Counted from the first letter of the stretch, positions 45,332 through 58,690 are shown. The stretch is 64,000 nucleotides of DNA from Rosellinia necatrix (GCA_021209875.1 JAGYVD010000002.1:4526001-4590000), one strand, 5' to 3'. Numbers and translations: made by a program. Notes: generated by a model from the sequence alone, not told the origin.

Positions 45332-46746
45332 ATGAAGACACCCCCGATTGAGGTTATCGCCAGTTGGCCCAAGCCGAACTACTTCGATCCAGAGTCGAGA
45401 GCTCGTGCAGGACAGATAATCGGGTCTATATTAGTCGTCCTGGTCACAGCTGTTGTGGGCATTCGACTATATTCGCGCAAGCAACTGACGAGAGGATTCG
45501 GCCTGGACGACACTTTCATCTGCCTTGCATATGTATGGTAGATCCTTCTATAGCATATTCACGATACTAAGGAGGACAGATACCGGCGGCTGCTTTCGCC
45601 ATCACCGGGGCTATTACCCAAGAATCCCTCCAATGGGGTCGCCACATATGGGATGTTGAGTTAAAGTTCTTCAACTCAAACCTCCTCATAAGGTACCACT
45701 TACCTACCCACGCCTCTGCTCCCACCCGAGTATTAACTTCAAACCGTATAGTACAATTCATCTATTCCTATTCGACCTGGCGACGAGTCTCACTAAGCTC
45801 TCTATGCTTGCCATGATCCGGCGTTTAACGAGCACCTCAAGAAACAAGACCGAGAATGTCGTCGTTTCGATGCTTGCGGCCCTGATTACCGCTAACTGCT
45901 TGATCTTCATCACGGTGGAGATCTTTCAATGCTGGTATTATTCGAATTCCCTCCTTCGCGATGACCGCCATCGTCAGTATTCGTCGGCTTATAGTGACTA
46001 GGCCGATCACCTCGACGTGGGTTATCACTGAGCGCTCAGATTCCTGCATCGATGAGAACGCCCATCTCATGGCCGCGAACATCGTCAATACCATCACCGA
46101 CTTTATCGTAGTTCTACTCCCCATCCGTACAGCAATGACGCTGCAGCTGCCTCCCAGACAACGCGTGGTCGTGACTGGTCTCTTCGGCATCGGGCTGATC
46201 GCGAGCTCCGTGGGCATTGCTAGAACTTATTTCACCTGGGAGCTACTCACCGCCGTGGATAACGATACGACTTGGAGATCATGGCCCGTATGGATCACAA
46301 GCCTTATCGAGCTTCACTTGGGGATCGTGAGTAAACTACACATCCCGACTCACTCCTCTGCCTTTCATCCCTTCCCCGGCCTAGGGTGAGCTAATTAACT
46401 CTACCTTAAGATATGTGCATCGGTTCCGGCCACGAAACCCTTCTTTGCGGGCTACGTAACCAGCGTAAGAGGGCTCACCAGGAAGCGACGGAGACACATG
46501 ATCTTATCAGGTGTTTCGGTATCTGGGTTCGACAAGGATCAGATCCGCTCGGACGACACCACGATAATGTCGCTCTCCCCGAGAATGCCAAGGGCAGAGG
46601 TTGGGGATGATATACAAAACTTTCTGCCGCCCGCCACTGACCGCCATATTTCCGTTGGCGGCTCCTCAAATTGGTCTGCGAATTCTCGTCACAACGAACT
46701 TGCCGCACCAAGACCGCCTTCGAAGTCTTTCATCCCGCTAAGATAG
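45332..46746 (+). CDS. Fungal rhodopsin-domain (PTH11-like) seven-helix membrane protein
   Basis: Five exons: 45332-45532, 45580-45692, 45752-45934, 46002-46326 and 46411-46746, giving 385 aa; introns are 47, 59, 67 and 84 nt. The ATG at 45332 is used because the frame upstream starts only with TTG. The sequence follows the fungal rhodopsin-domain plan: GQIIGSILVVLVTAVVGIR (helix 1), GFGLDDTFICLAY (helix 2), QWGRHIWD, then TKLSMLAMIRRL, EIFQCWPITSTW, NTITDFIVVLLPI, FGIGLIASSVGIAR and a final helix into ICASVPATKPFFAG. The cytoplasmic tail is Ser-rich with RKRRRHM. Such proteins are plasma-membrane receptors or receptor-like proteins of unknown ligand; some (Pth11) act in host sensing. It lacks an N-terminal CFEM domain. 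Confidence 0.88.
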
Positions 46747-47827
46747 GTATATATCAACCACCAGAACTGAAGCATTATTGCTAAAATATCCATAACTAAT
46801 TGTTGGTTTATACCATACATAGACCGAAGCTCTGTTTTCAGAAAAGCATAATAAAACAATCCCGATACCACGGGAGAAGGCAAGGGTGATAAGTGGGCAC
46901 GGTTCATGTATTTGATATCAAGACACTCAAGAAACACAGAATATATATATAGCTCTTGATAACTAACGACATAATCCTTTGGGGCTATTACAGAAGTCTA
47001 AACATATTGCTAATGGGCGTAGGCAGTGTATTAACTACGGCACATGTGTGGTAGGCATTCTACTAACGAAGAAACATAAAATAAATACTGTCGATCAATC
47101 TAGCTATGCCAATCCGTCATATTCCAAACAGAAAAAAACGCCAAAATCTCCTACCAGAAAACCCCAAAATAAAGCATCAATGATAATAATAGTGATAACA
47201 ACCATGTTGCATTTGCATGCGGACCTGTAAACAAATGGACCCACCCGATCACAAAGGAACGAAAGCAGTTAAGCTAACTGCTACTAAGCTCCAATCAGGG
47301 CTCCAGCGAATGATAGCTCAATCATAGAATTGGCACTGGTTTCTCTACGCCTCCTGGGCGTAGATTGTCACAAAAAAAAAAAAAGTCAACAACATGCAGC
47401 CGCCATGGCGGCGCTGGTCCTCTCCTGGTAAACGGGAACCAAACCACCAACCTTGAGGTAAGGCGATCGGTATCCTGGAATTTCGTCTCTCGCCTCGGGT
47501 CCGAGGCATCTTTCCTTGGGTCTCCTTAATTTCAAATCCAGGATCCTCTACAGCGACGGACTGTAGTCCGATGGCCGTCTGTCTGGTGCCTGGCTATCCA
47601 GGCACAGCGAGATTTCCCTTTGACATCCCTGACAAGACACCGATATAGGCTCGCGTAGCCGGTCAACGGACCGGGTAGGAAGGAAAGAGATAAAAGGTAT
47701 GCACTTGCAACTCCAAGGGCTGCATTCAGCTCACATTGGGCACATTGGTTGAACCATGGCTGCAGAATGGGGGTTTTGGTATGCTGAGCAACGAACGAAT
47801 TGCCGCTGCTTGGACTGTGCCCTTCAT
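46747..47827. other. Shared 3' flank of the rhodopsin-domain and C2H2 genes
   Basis: About 1.1 kb, AT-rich in the first half. No supported gene, repeat array or RNA gene. Confidence 0.6.
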
Positions 47828-50800
47828 TCAGCCAGAGTGGTGTCCGTAGGATCGTCGACAAGGTTCCCGGGCGCTTTTCTTGGTCTGATGCAACTTCTTC
47901 GAGATTTTCCCCAGCTCCTGCATGTGGGTTACAGCAGCATCAACGCCTTGCATATGGTCAAACGAATCCGGACTATTGTACACTTCGAAAAAGCTTTGCA
48001 CAGCCTTGTGGTGCTGGTACCATTCATCAATCAGTGGCTGCTCGGCGGCAGCTTTAGCAGCAGCAGCGGCCTCAGCTGCCTGAGCGGACTTGGATGCCTG
48101 CTTCCGGCTGCTGGAATTGGAATCCACGGAATCCTTGGTCTTTCGCTTCCGGCCCTTCGCTGAATGAGCGGAAGATCCGTGACTAGTTTGCGAGGGACCA
48201 GTATGTGTGTTGAGAGAATTGCCGTTGTCGTTGTGAACACGTCGCATGTGGTCCCTCAGATTCCATTGTCGTGGAAATCCGCTTCCAGGCATGGCCCTTT
48301 CGCACCCTTCGTATGTGCAAAGGTATGGCTTATCGCCGTGGCCGTGCATAGCATGGGCCTCGCGTTCATGGCGCAGGAGGCAGGCGGTGGAAGAGAAGCG
48401 GGCATTCTCACAAGCTTCAATCTTGCACCGGTATGGCTTCAGATGCGAGTCGACAAATTTGCTAGTGTAGAAAAGTTAGGTGACGCAAGCTCACGGTTTG
48501 TATAGCGAAGGAATTCGTACTCATAATTGCACTTTAGCTTCTCGGGCTTGTGGTTGCAGCTTGTCTCTCCTTCCCATGGGCAGTGGAAGAGTCCATCGGC
48601 CTTTGGGAATGCGTTCTTGTACAATGGGTGATCCCTGGCGGAAGACTCACCCTCGCCACTAGGACGGCGAGAGAAAGAGGGTGGCAAGGTGAACATGTCT
48701 TCCGCAAGCATCTGTCCGCTGATATCCTCCGTGGTCATCATTCCCATCTGGCGGTCGAGGCTATTTCAAAATCTGCGTCAGACTAGATTCAGATCTGTAA
48801 AAACGCGAAAACATACCTAGGTGACGTTCCGTCCATGACTGAAGAAGAGTCATTAGTGTGAGTTGGCGACGAATCCATGGGAACCGAAGCACACCATGTG
48901 TCCTCATGGGCTTCAGGAGAAGAAATCCGGGATTCGGGGCTAAGAGGGCTCCACGAAGCAGTGGGAGAATTACCTGGAACACTCGGATCGAATTTCAACT
49001 GCATCTGTGCAGGGTTAATGTGCTGGTGCGCCAGACCTGACGCGAGCAGTGAGGGGGAATACGAGATCCCGTCTGTGGGCAAGCCATCCATTGGCAAGCC
49101 GACATTCAACGACAATGGGTAATACATGGTAGATGATGCCACGGATTGGGCATCATCCTGGAGAAGATATCCATCCACGGATGGATTACCCGCCAAGTCA
49201 AATTCAGGCATGTGCTGGCCGTGGTGGGACACGGTAGAGAGTATCCGGGGGCGAGTCTTATGCGATGAGGCTTTCATAATCCTGTTCTTAGAGCTCCTAG
49301 AAGAACTCTGAGAGCTGATCCGCCTCATAGGCTCGGCAGGCATCGCCTGCTCTGAAGCCATCCATTTGTTGGTGGTCATGTCATCTAGGGCCTCATTCCG
49401 GTCTTGTCCTCTGGGAGTCTGTGCATAAAGATGGAATTCCTCCTCTCCGTGGAAGTCCTGTGTGCCTTCTGTTGGAGGGTCCCATACTGAACCGTTCAGG
49501 TCTGTATGTACTGTTTGAGAATAAATGAAATGTCCGTTGGCAAAGTTTCCTTGGGAGTATGCACTGTAATCACTGAGGGCAAGGTTAGTCTGCTATCTTT
49601 CGTTACCAGTTGAGAAGAAGACGCCCGAAGCATGACAAAGGAAATTAGTCTAGTCCGGTACAACTTTGCCCTGTGATCGAATTTGGTTAGCTTTAGACAC
49701 CAGCATATGGGATCGGGCCATTGTATACAGACCGAACTCAGATATTAATTGACTCTTCACAAGAAAGAAAAGTGGCCGTTCCCGGTGTATTCTCCAGTGG
49801 ATATAGACGGCCTATCAAATGCAAGTTTCGTCCGTGGGCCCTGGCAGAAGATAATAAAAACAATTCAAAGCAACAAAGAAAAAAAAGGAAAAATAGAAAT
49901 AAAAAGTCTAAAAGAAATAAATGGGGGAAAATCATCCAGGATCCATAGTATTGGGCGTCGATTCGAAATACAATGCGAAAGACAGTCCTAAACAAAACGA
50001 TTGTCGACGATCCGAGTTCTTCCGGTATAGTGGATTGTTGATAAGCCTGGTACCGGGTCATCTATGGATTGCAAGTTACCGGAGTGGTTGGCGAATGGCC
50101 TTATCAGCTGGTCCCAGGCGCAGATAGAAACGATAACAAGTCCTTAGTTGGAATACGGCCAGTTCGAAATCAAGGGGGGGCTCCAGATGTGTTTGCAGCG
50201 TCAAATGTGTTCTCATATCAGTGCCGAAGAAAGCAATGCGATGCAATGGGAACGAGGCGAAAGGATGGCTTGGGAAAGACTGAAAACATAGGTTGAATTG
50301 TACGGCCAGCAAGGTCCTGATTGAAGCGGTGTGTTGATCCAGTTGAGTCTTGGTTCCATGCGGGTTATGCAGTGATCCAGGTTCAGTATCCTCGGGGACA
50401 ACTCCAGGGAATACGGACAAGTTCTCCATGCTGTTTTGTCGATTATCATTGGTGTCGTTGTGGTTGATACCTACCGTCTTGAAGGCCTAGATAGGTCTTG
50501 ATAATATTTCTAACAATCAAGCTGCGAGGGGTTACCAAGCAGGCTGTGATCGTGTTCCATTGCGGCGAGACGGCAGCCTCAATCCTCCAGACCTGGTTGG
50601 TCGACCATGTGGGTTGTCCGGATATCACTAAAAATTCCTGGCTGATCCTCAAGATTTGTGTTATCCTGTTATGAAGCTCCTCCTGGTTTTGAACAGTCCG
50701 GGTAGGTAACTTGAGAAAGCACTTGCACCTGTATAGTAAACAGAATGAAACGAATACATGACTGATTGGCTGGTTTGGTTGAGATTCATGAAGGAAATGA

Positions 50801-50919
50801 CAAAAAGCTGAAACTGAAAAAATCAATGCAAAATACCTCGCGGGAGTGTGGACATCCTCTAGATCCAAGGAGTTGAAGGGAGCCATATTGTCTCCTCGTG
50901 TAGCAATCATTGTGGCCAT
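47828..50919 (-). CDS. C2H2 zinc-finger transcription factor
   Basis: Preferred model on the minus strand: exons 50837-50919, 48817-49572, 48521-48760 and 47828-48461, giving 570 aa. The last three exons are certain: joins give GTSPSLDRQMGMM and KCNYDKFVDSHLKPYRC. The finger region has a degenerate first unit (Cys340..His366), then CKIEACENARFSSTACLLRH with Cys372, Cys377, His391 and His396, and a third with Cys408, Cys413, His431 and His436. A nuclear-localisation-like GRKRKTK and a helical Ala-rich region follow. The N-terminal half is Ser/Pro-rich. The first exon (MAPFNSLDLEDVHTPA) fits by phase but implies a 1264-nt intron; the open frame continuing at 50471-50728 could instead be an additional exon, so the 5' end is tentative. 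DNA target unknown. Confidence 0.8.
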
Positions 50920-52944
50920 TTGTTCCTGTGGAATACACGTGTGGTCCTGTAGAATCCTAATGGCAAAATAACGGAACCAATTCCTCGCGGGCCTGTGAGA
51001 CTGGTTTCTCGACCGCTAGGACTGATGTGGGACTCCTTGGGGACTATGCAACAATTGTCGACGACTCAGGTGCTGTGGGAGAGATCCGCGGATATAGTAA
51101 CACCTCTCTAGGGAACACGGCCTGAGGAGTAATCCTTTCTTTGGGTGTGATCTGACTGTCGTGTACTTGTCTGATAACAATGGCAAGAAGGCAAAGAGAA
51201 GAAGGCGGTCGTTAAACAACAGCTATAGGGCCTGGGGGGTATGAAGAGTGGAGGGCGTCGGGTATGATTGTTGGTTGGTTGGGCAGAAAGGAGGTGAGTT
51301 GGGCTGAGAAATAGAAGGGAAGAAGCGAAGTTGGGCACAGAGAGGGACCACTGGGGTTTTATTGTTGTGTCCACACGAGACGAAGCAGGCGTATGGAAGA
51401 GGACCGTGTCGGTAGTGGGCGGGGACGACGCCAGCGATGTCATTTGCGCGGCAGGGCCTAGCAGGGTTGCCCCCTGTGGGCGGTCGCTAACTGCACTGTT
51501 GGCACTTGCTGTGCTGGCCAGTCCGGGTGCAGTGTGCTGCGTGCTGCCCTGCTTCCTGTCTGCTCAACATCAGTCGTCATGCAGGGTGCCAGTGCTAGCC
51601 CAGCGCTAGCACAGCACTAGCCCGACACTAGCGCGCTTCTCAGAGAGAGGAGAGGGAGAGGGGAGAGGGGGTGCGCGGGAGCAGCCCCGAATGAATTGGG
51701 CTCCCGGCTTGCTTTTGAGATGGTAGAGCAGCAGCAAATGGACAATGATCCCTCTCCACCGCCGTTGATTCGCCATTTGCCTCTTCATTTCCAAGACTTT
51801 AGACGCCAGCATGCCACCAGTTTTCTGCATTGCTTCTCGGCCGATTTTGCTTTTTTGCTTTTTTTTATTTTTTATTTTTTTTTTATTTTTTTTTAATCCT
51901 CCTGTTTTCCCATCCCCCACCGGTTGCAGCATGGCCTGCACACCACACCACACACCACCACCCCCTCCCGGGTCGTCACAGTGGCCGCGTCGCATATCAG
52001 CTGAAGCAGAGTCTGCGCCGGCCCTCCTCTTTCGCTGCACCCCCCGCACGTCCTCTGCTCGCGATAGGCTCTGGCTCGTAGCCGCGGCCCTTGTCGTGTC
52101 CAGTGAGGGGGGCGGATGAGCGCCGCCGACAGCCAATCACCGTGTGATCGACTGCCCTGGCTGCAGCGACAACTCATCAGTGCAGCAGCACCCGCAAACC
52201 TGCCCTTCCACCAGAGCCCACCAGAGCTCACGGAAATCCGGGCAGCGTTGCTTGGCTCCTCACCAGCCGGGCGAGTCCCAAGTGAAATAGGACCGCATGG
52301 CGTTTTTCACCTGCGGCCCTTCGTCCTCTCATGCTGCCGGTAAATGTCGATGCTCGTCTTGCCATCGGCCGATGGTGGCTCATCGTTAGTGTCATGCTTT
52401 GTTGGCAACGACGGGATGCGACGATGAGTGTCAATGAAGCAACAGGAAGGGGAAGAAACAAATGTGATGGTTGCTTTTGGTATGTCATCTTCTGCCGACA
52501 TGCTATTGTCGACATGCTATTGTCAACATGCTATTGCCGCACTGCCCGCCGGCGCCGAATTTTCCTGCCGACATCCTGTGTGCTGTCTTGCCCTCCCTCC
52601 CGAGAGATGACAGCACTCTCTAGCTCGAATCGTTATGATTGATTAACTGTACAACACACACCAACCCATCGGCAAAGGCGACGGATGAGATTAATATCAT
52701 TGTCGACTAGCAAGAGCCATTATGCGGGATAGGATCCTTGGGCTCTTTCGAACCAATAGTACACCCTCCCATCCTCTACCCCGGCCTATATCCGTTGGCG
52801 GATTGTCGCGCACAGCGTTGACCACTACATCCCAATATCGTCATCGATATGTGCGTCTTTGCTACCGTCCAAGATCACTGTGGGTCTAAGGCCACGCATC
52901 ATGCGCGTTATTTCGCACTTCCCGCCCCCAACTCCGTCCATCGC
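50920..52944. other. Long upstream region of the C2H2 gene
   Basis: About 2 kb with no supported gene. It has a cluster of GCTAGC/CTAGC words (51590-51635), a T-rich tract (51848-51897) and a 14-bp direct repeat. Open frames here are low-complexity. It would serve as promoter of the C2H2 gene on one side and 3' flank of the Zn2Cys6 gene on the other. Confidence 0.6.
52497..52538. repeat. 14-bp tandem repeat, 3 units
   Basis: Three units of GACATGCTATTGTC; the last differs at the first and penultimate positions. It lies 1.6 kb upstream of the proposed C2H2 start. Confidence 0.9.
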
Positions 52945-54981
52945 TTAAGCCGTAATACCCGCATCGCCGGGACGCAAGGCTATATAATCCAAGTACTTTG
53001 TTCTAAGTCGTTTCCCGCTATCTCCCCACACCGCTTCCTCCCATATCGCTTGTATTTCCGACTCGCCGTTGAAGTTATCTTCCCAGGCGAAGAGCCGCAG
53101 GACTGACTTGGCCCCCTCCCAATTCCTAATTCTTAGGAGCTGGCTGACCAGGTTGATTTTGTCAAGGTATACGTCTTTTAACATTTTCATGTGAGTCTCC
53201 TCCCCTGCCGAGTGCGTCTTGGTCGCTTTGGCCGCACAGGCCCCAAAGATAACCGTCCAGAACCATAGCGACTGACTATATTGCCCCTTCTGCATAAGTG
53301 CTTCGGTGCGGCACACATCAGCTAACAATTGCTCTATGAACCATTCAACGAGAAACGAATCTATTTCGTTTTCTCGGAGAATCATGTAGAGGTAAAAGTA
53401 GCAAGCGATGAATTCCGATCTACTAGCATCTACTGTCCTATGTGACTGTAGCGTATGAATGTCGCCCGTGCGAGGGTGTGGTGTCTTCCTCGCTAAAACC
53501 TCGGCCAAGGGTTCATCGGGATCATCGGCACCGCTTAGAGTAGGCATGCTATATATCGGCCGTAGAGCTACTCGGAGAAGGGAGATAATGACGGATTGGT
53601 GCACGTCGTCAGTGCGGCTAATATTTAGCATATCCCAGACTGGTCGACTTGACACGCTCCGGGCCGCCCTGCAAAGTGTCGTTAGGCATAGCTACTACTG
53701 ATGGTGTGCCCTGTGCTTACATAGCTATCATACGTTGAAGGAGACCCATCTTTTTGGGCCGCCTTTCTTCGGATTGTAGCCCCTTAATCCTTGCCAGGCC
53801 TTGCAAGTGCGACGATACAGCCTCAGTCGACCCGAGCGAATTCTAGGGCCAGTTAGCAGCCTACGATATATTACAGACACGCATCCTACCTCCATGACCG
53901 CAAGACTTGCTACAACGGCAATAGTGCCATCGCTAGCGGCCGTTTCCACATCCCGCAGTTGTTCGTTGACGAATCGTATGGCTTGAACTTTATGGTAGAG
54001 ATAAGGTACCCGAAACTGTTCGACATCCCCTGTATGCCAGGCCCAGTGTAACGTGGTTAAGAGTAGAGCCGCATGGAGAAAGCCAGGATGTGATAGGGCT
54101 CGATGTACACTACGCAGGACATCAGTGACTATGGTTGAGAAAAACGCATAGCGGATAGGCATTTACAGGAAGGAATCTTGATTTCGTTCTACCCGGGACC
54201 TGTACAACACGCGGGTACTGGCGACTAGACGAGGGTTAGCCTACTTTAGCTATGGATGGGCAAGCGGCCTACAAAGGTAGAAGAGGGATCGCGACTTATA
54301 CGGCATCTCATACTGAGTGCCGATGAAAGGGTCTGTCGAGACATCATGGATATGGATCGGAGCCAGGCTCCCTGCTACAGCTGAGTCATGCGGCTCTTTG
54401 CTTGCGGGGAGGGTCTTTTGTCCAGATGGCGTGCTTGTGGAACTTGGGTTATTGTCGGTCAGGTATTGACAAGATCCACCATGACGAAGACAGAATGTGC
54501 TGCAGCGGTGTAAGTAAGAGGGCAGAGACACTCAAACACGGTGGCATGATAATCGATCGGATCAGGCGCGGCAATAAGGAATACAAGCGCTCGGGCGAGG
54601 CTGGGATCTGAGGATAAGCGCTCTTAGACAGGCGATATACGAATGCCAAAATGAGAAAAGTGCCGCCGATACGGTATGTGCAGCCTTGGGGGGGCTCTCT
54701 TACCAAAGTGGTTTCCTTTCATCACAGCGGATGTGCTTAGCCTTGCACTGAAACGTATCGTCAGTACCGTGTACCCTCGGTTCCGACCGATAGTCGAAGG
54801 TCCACGAAAGCCTAGTTTAAAAAGGGCTTTGGCTCCGCAAAAAGACCAAAGAGAGGGGAAAAAGGAAAAGAGACAGATAGGTCGAAAGTTCACTTACTGT
54901 GACGCAGCCATTGCGAGATCTGCGATGGAACCTCCTCTGGCGCTGGCGCTGAAACATTTCCATCGACTCTTCAGTCGCCAT
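52945..54981 (-). CDS. Zn2Cys6 transcription factor with a Fungal_trans_2-type regulatory region
   Basis: Six exons on the minus strand: 54898-54981, 54704-54747, 54273-54499, 53890-54128, 53721-53842 and 52945-53668, giving 479 aa. Introns are 150, 204, 144, 47 and 52 nt. The zinc cluster is split over three exons and becomes perfect only after splicing: Cys26, Cys29, Cys36, Cys43, Cys46 and Cys53, with sequence NGCVTCKAKHIRCDERKPLC then TFCLRHGGSC. The rest matches fungal regulatory domain 2: ALSHPGFLHAALLLTTLHWA, then AVSSHLQGLARIKGLQ, FYLYMILRENEIDSFLVEWF and SLWFWTVIFGACAA. The join between exons 3 and 4 is the least certain. Genes regulated are unknown; no biosynthetic cluster lies nearby in the window. 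Confidence 0.88.
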
Positions 54982-56525
54982 GGTTGGCGGGATGAGGGTG
55001 AATTGACGTGATACTTGGCACAAAGCGAGCTGATCGATCAGAAGGGGGATATAGGGTCGTTGGGGGTATCTTTCGAGGCCGCTACGCGCGTCAGGCAAGC
55101 AGAGACCAGCGCGACCCAAGGAGAGACTAGATATTCAAGCGAGCGGGAAGACTTTTGGCAGGTGCTAGATTGTCCAAAGGGTTGCCTGGAACACTCTGTA
55201 CGTGGAAGATTTTCATCTGATTCTAAACCGTGAGCTATCTCGAATCCCTCGGGGCTAACCAGTACCAACACGACAAGACTCTAGTAGTATTCGTTTTCAG
55301 GAGGCAAACCGAAAAGGGTCAGACCAGGCAATAAAAAAGTGCCTGGAGAGGTATTCCAGATGACTTATTTCAACAGCCGTCCAATTACACAAATTAATGG
55401 CATAGCGCTCGAGGGCGAGGGGCGGGCGGGGGTCCTGTGTTGATAATAATAGTAAGACCCCAGAAATTCTGGCCGGCTTCTACCACCCATACCGACCTTA
55501 CTTACTTAAGTATCTAATAACTACCTAGTATTTCAACGGGGATGGCGGATTTGATGACACATCAAACCATACACATACTACCTACTTAGAATTCCGGTCA
55601 CACTATCAACACGCTCGAGATAACTAACCGAGTATAATATTGTGTAATACACATCCAGAAACCACCCCCTCAGTTACGATTGTGTGCAGGCCCGGCCGGC
55701 TTGGGTGCTGGATAAGGTCGCCCGACAAGGTCGCCTCACTACTCCAAAGCAGTGGGTGTATCGAACGAAACGAAGCGAGCGCAAGACATAACCACAGTAC
55801 GTAGAAGTATAGCGCCGAGATAAGTCGGTGATCTTGGGGTGGCGACGGTCAGCAAACCTTTGGAATATCTATCGTAATATCACAGGGCTGCATGATGATG
55901 ATCATCACGGCAAGTGCCATGACCATGAAATAAAGCTGTTCGCGAGGTGGGTAAGGAACATGGGGGACTTTTGACTGCTAATATAAGAGTAACTAGTTAT
56001 CTAGTGCACTACTGTAGCTTACAGCACCTAAGTCAGGTAACGGGCTTCTATAGGTGGAGTCTGCCGCCTCCCGCCACGCCGACACTAGGCAAGTATTTAG
56101 TCTGGAAGAGGGAAGATCAGACTTCATACTGGGTCAAGACATGAACAAGCCCTCTCAAGTTCCAGCGATCTGGAAGTCGTTCAAATACGTCGTGTTCAAG
56201 CCTGCTCCTCGGCAGCCGACCCCTCTTTGCACACCAATTATAAATACTGACCCTCCGGATTATCCCTTGGCGTTCGCCATGGATCGAGCGGCCGTGTTCT
56301 CGAAGCTTTACCGCTTGCTGGTTCGCAGCAATCCCGACTCACCCGGCAGGTCCTGCTGAACGGATTGGCACACCAAGCTGGCCATGACCCTTTATTAGCC
56401 AGCCGGTCGAACACCCGGTCCTCCTTCCTCTGTTCTCAAACCCCCTCCCTGCCGTATTGTGTGTCTTCATACGGCAAGCGTGCGGCACAGCTCTCACCAT
56501 CCTGACCAAGCCTGCGCTGCGCTGC

Positions 56526-56561
56526 GTAGTGTAGTGTAGTGTAGTGTAGTGTAGTGTAGTG
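56526..56561. repeat. (GTAGT)n tandem repeat
   Basis: Seven contiguous 5-bp units; on the other strand they give a Thr/Leu/His/Tyr repeat in short open frames. Confidence 0.93.
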
Positions 56562-57913
56562 CGTGTCGCCAGGGTAATATACCGATAATCCGCACCGCGC
56601 ACACTCATCCATCTCGTACTGTCTCTCGCCCTTGTGTCGACTATAGAGGACGTATTGCCTACCTAGTGTATAGAGGTATACCATGCACGAAGGACTCGTA
56701 GTGAGAGGCATGAGGCATCTTCATTGGACGACACCCGGGATGAGCTGCATATCTCTGCGGGCGTGTTTTCCCGGAAACTTCAGCACCGATATGGAATATT
56801 AGTCGTAATATTGGCCGGATGAGAATCTAAATTAGGTACGTCCCAGACCTGACTTGGCAGCTCCTACCCACTCTCACTGCCCGGGGAGTGTTAGGTGGTC
56901 TACCCTATTTGTAACGTTGTCTCCGTTACCCTTGCTCGACAGTCCAAACCAGGCCCTGATAGGCTAAACCGCCCACCGGATTACCTCAGATGGTTGGTAA
57001 AGTAGAATCCTCAGGAAAATGAATGCAAACATGCCTCAACTCTACATATGCACATACTTGTGCACACCTGGAGGCAGGACGGCAGGACGGCATATAGCTA
57101 GGCTCAATCCAGGTTCGACGGATTAACGCTTGCATACCGCACACCTATTAATTATCTACACATAGCTGGCGCATAGATGGAATTAGTCTGTTACAGTATC
57201 TTGGCCTGGCACGAAGCATTGTTACAGGGGTCACCGGCGGACAATAGTGGCTTTCCGCCAGTCCGAAACCGGGGCCAAGCTTCGTGCCTGCACACCATTG
57301 AACCGGAAATGTGCATGGCCCCGGATTGGCAGCGGTTTAAAATAAAAAGCGAAACGAAGCGGAATCGAAACAACACAGGCCGAAGCAGTGAGCCGCAATT
57401 GCACGACGCCTGTTATGGCTCCAGAAACGCCCCATCGCGAGAGGCGTGGCTTCAATGGCGTAGGAATGATATGATGGGAAATGAGCTTAATAAATAAGCG
57501 CCAAACGAGCAGGCAGACCGCAATTCTCGTGGCCCTATACCCATTGCCCAAGGTGATCGGTACCATTGCTGTCCGAAGCCCCCTTCATCATCGGGCATAT
57601 CAAGTCACTATCTCAGGTCGTCCTGGCCAGTCCGCATCCCAGCCGGGCGACGGCCAAGTTGCCGCTCCAACTCCCGGCCGCTCAGACATCCTTATGCCAC
57701 CACCTGCATATCGTCCCTCTTGTACCTACTGTATATAGGTAGTCGACTTTGTGCATGTCGTATGCACTCTGGCTCGGCTCGTCATCAATCAGTGGGCGGC
57801 GGACTACCCGGAAAGGCGGAGGGCGGAGGGCAATGGGCAATGGGCGATGGGCGATGAGCGGTGGGCAGTGGGCGGTGGCGCATCAATCAATATTCACAAC
57901 AATACATTATACA

Positions 57914-57958
57914 CAACCACCACCACCACCACAACAACAACAACAACAACAACAACCA
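57914..57958. repeat. Compound (ACC)n(AAC)n microsatellite
   Basis: A run of CAC/ACC triplets changes into a run of AAC triplets and is followed by a short ATGACAACC duplication. Confidence 0.93.
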
Positions 57959-58036
57959 TGACAACCATGACAACAATAGCAAGACAATAATACAAAATGC
58001 TAAACACCATTAGTACCAGTGCCCCAAACAGACATC

Positions 58037-58125
58037 CCGATGCCCGATGCCCCCCGGTGCCCGATGCCCGATGCCCCCCGGTGCCCGATGCCCGATGCCC
58101 CCCGGTGCCCGATGCCCGATGCCCG
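58037..58125. repeat. Minisatellite, about 25-bp unit, 3-4 copies
   Basis: Units of the form GATGCCCGATGCCCCCCGGT recur with almost no divergence. Confidence 0.93.
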
Positions 58126-58608
58126 AACCAATTAGCCTTGGGTGCGTTATGTAAGTAGGTAAGTTGGAAGTGAGTGCGGTGGGTAGGTACACTTACAAGT
58201 TACGGATGGGTAGCTTAGCAGGACGCATCTATAGAGTAACAGAGGAGGTGCACCAATGCTGCCCTACCTTATCTCACATGATGTAGCGGGCAGGTGTTCA
58301 GGTGTCCAGATAGGTACCTACGCTTCTGCAGGTGCCATCTTACATGTAGGATCCGCACACCTCTCCCGTCATCTGCCTGCAGGTGTTTCGTCTCTTCGCC
58401 CTCCTCGCATGCGACTTCTCTGGCCTGGCCTTGGCCCGTCCTGCCGACTGAAAGCGGGAGCAGGCAATGATGTCATCGCCCATTCTCGTCCCAGCTCGCC
58501 GGCTCCTGCCAGACCCGTGGATGGGTTTCCCGCACGTCGGGAGCTTCCCAATTCCTCCGTGTCTCCGGCGTGTCGCGGTAGGTAGGTAGGTAGGTAACTT
58601 AATTCTCT

Positions 58609-58690
58609 CTAGCACATCTAGCACATCTAGCACATCTAGCACATCTAGCACATCTAGCACTTCTAGCACTTCTAGCACTTCTAGCACTTC
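58609..58690. repeat. 9-bp tandem array (CTAGCACAT)n then (CTAGCACTT)n
   Basis: About nine units. The first five or six are CTAGCACAT and the last four CTAGCACTT, a block-wise change that suggests local duplication of a variant unit. A CAGCTCCA-type repeat follows immediately (58693-58722). Confidence 0.95.

Noticed and set aside
56054..56359. Open frame of 101 codons starting MESAASRHADTRQV
   Set aside because: Parts look ordinary, but there is no recognisable domain, no splice evidence and it ends in random-looking sequence; too weak to call.
58037..58690. Possible CRISPR-like array
   Set aside because: Units are contiguous with no spacers, and the genome is fungal; these are minisatellites.
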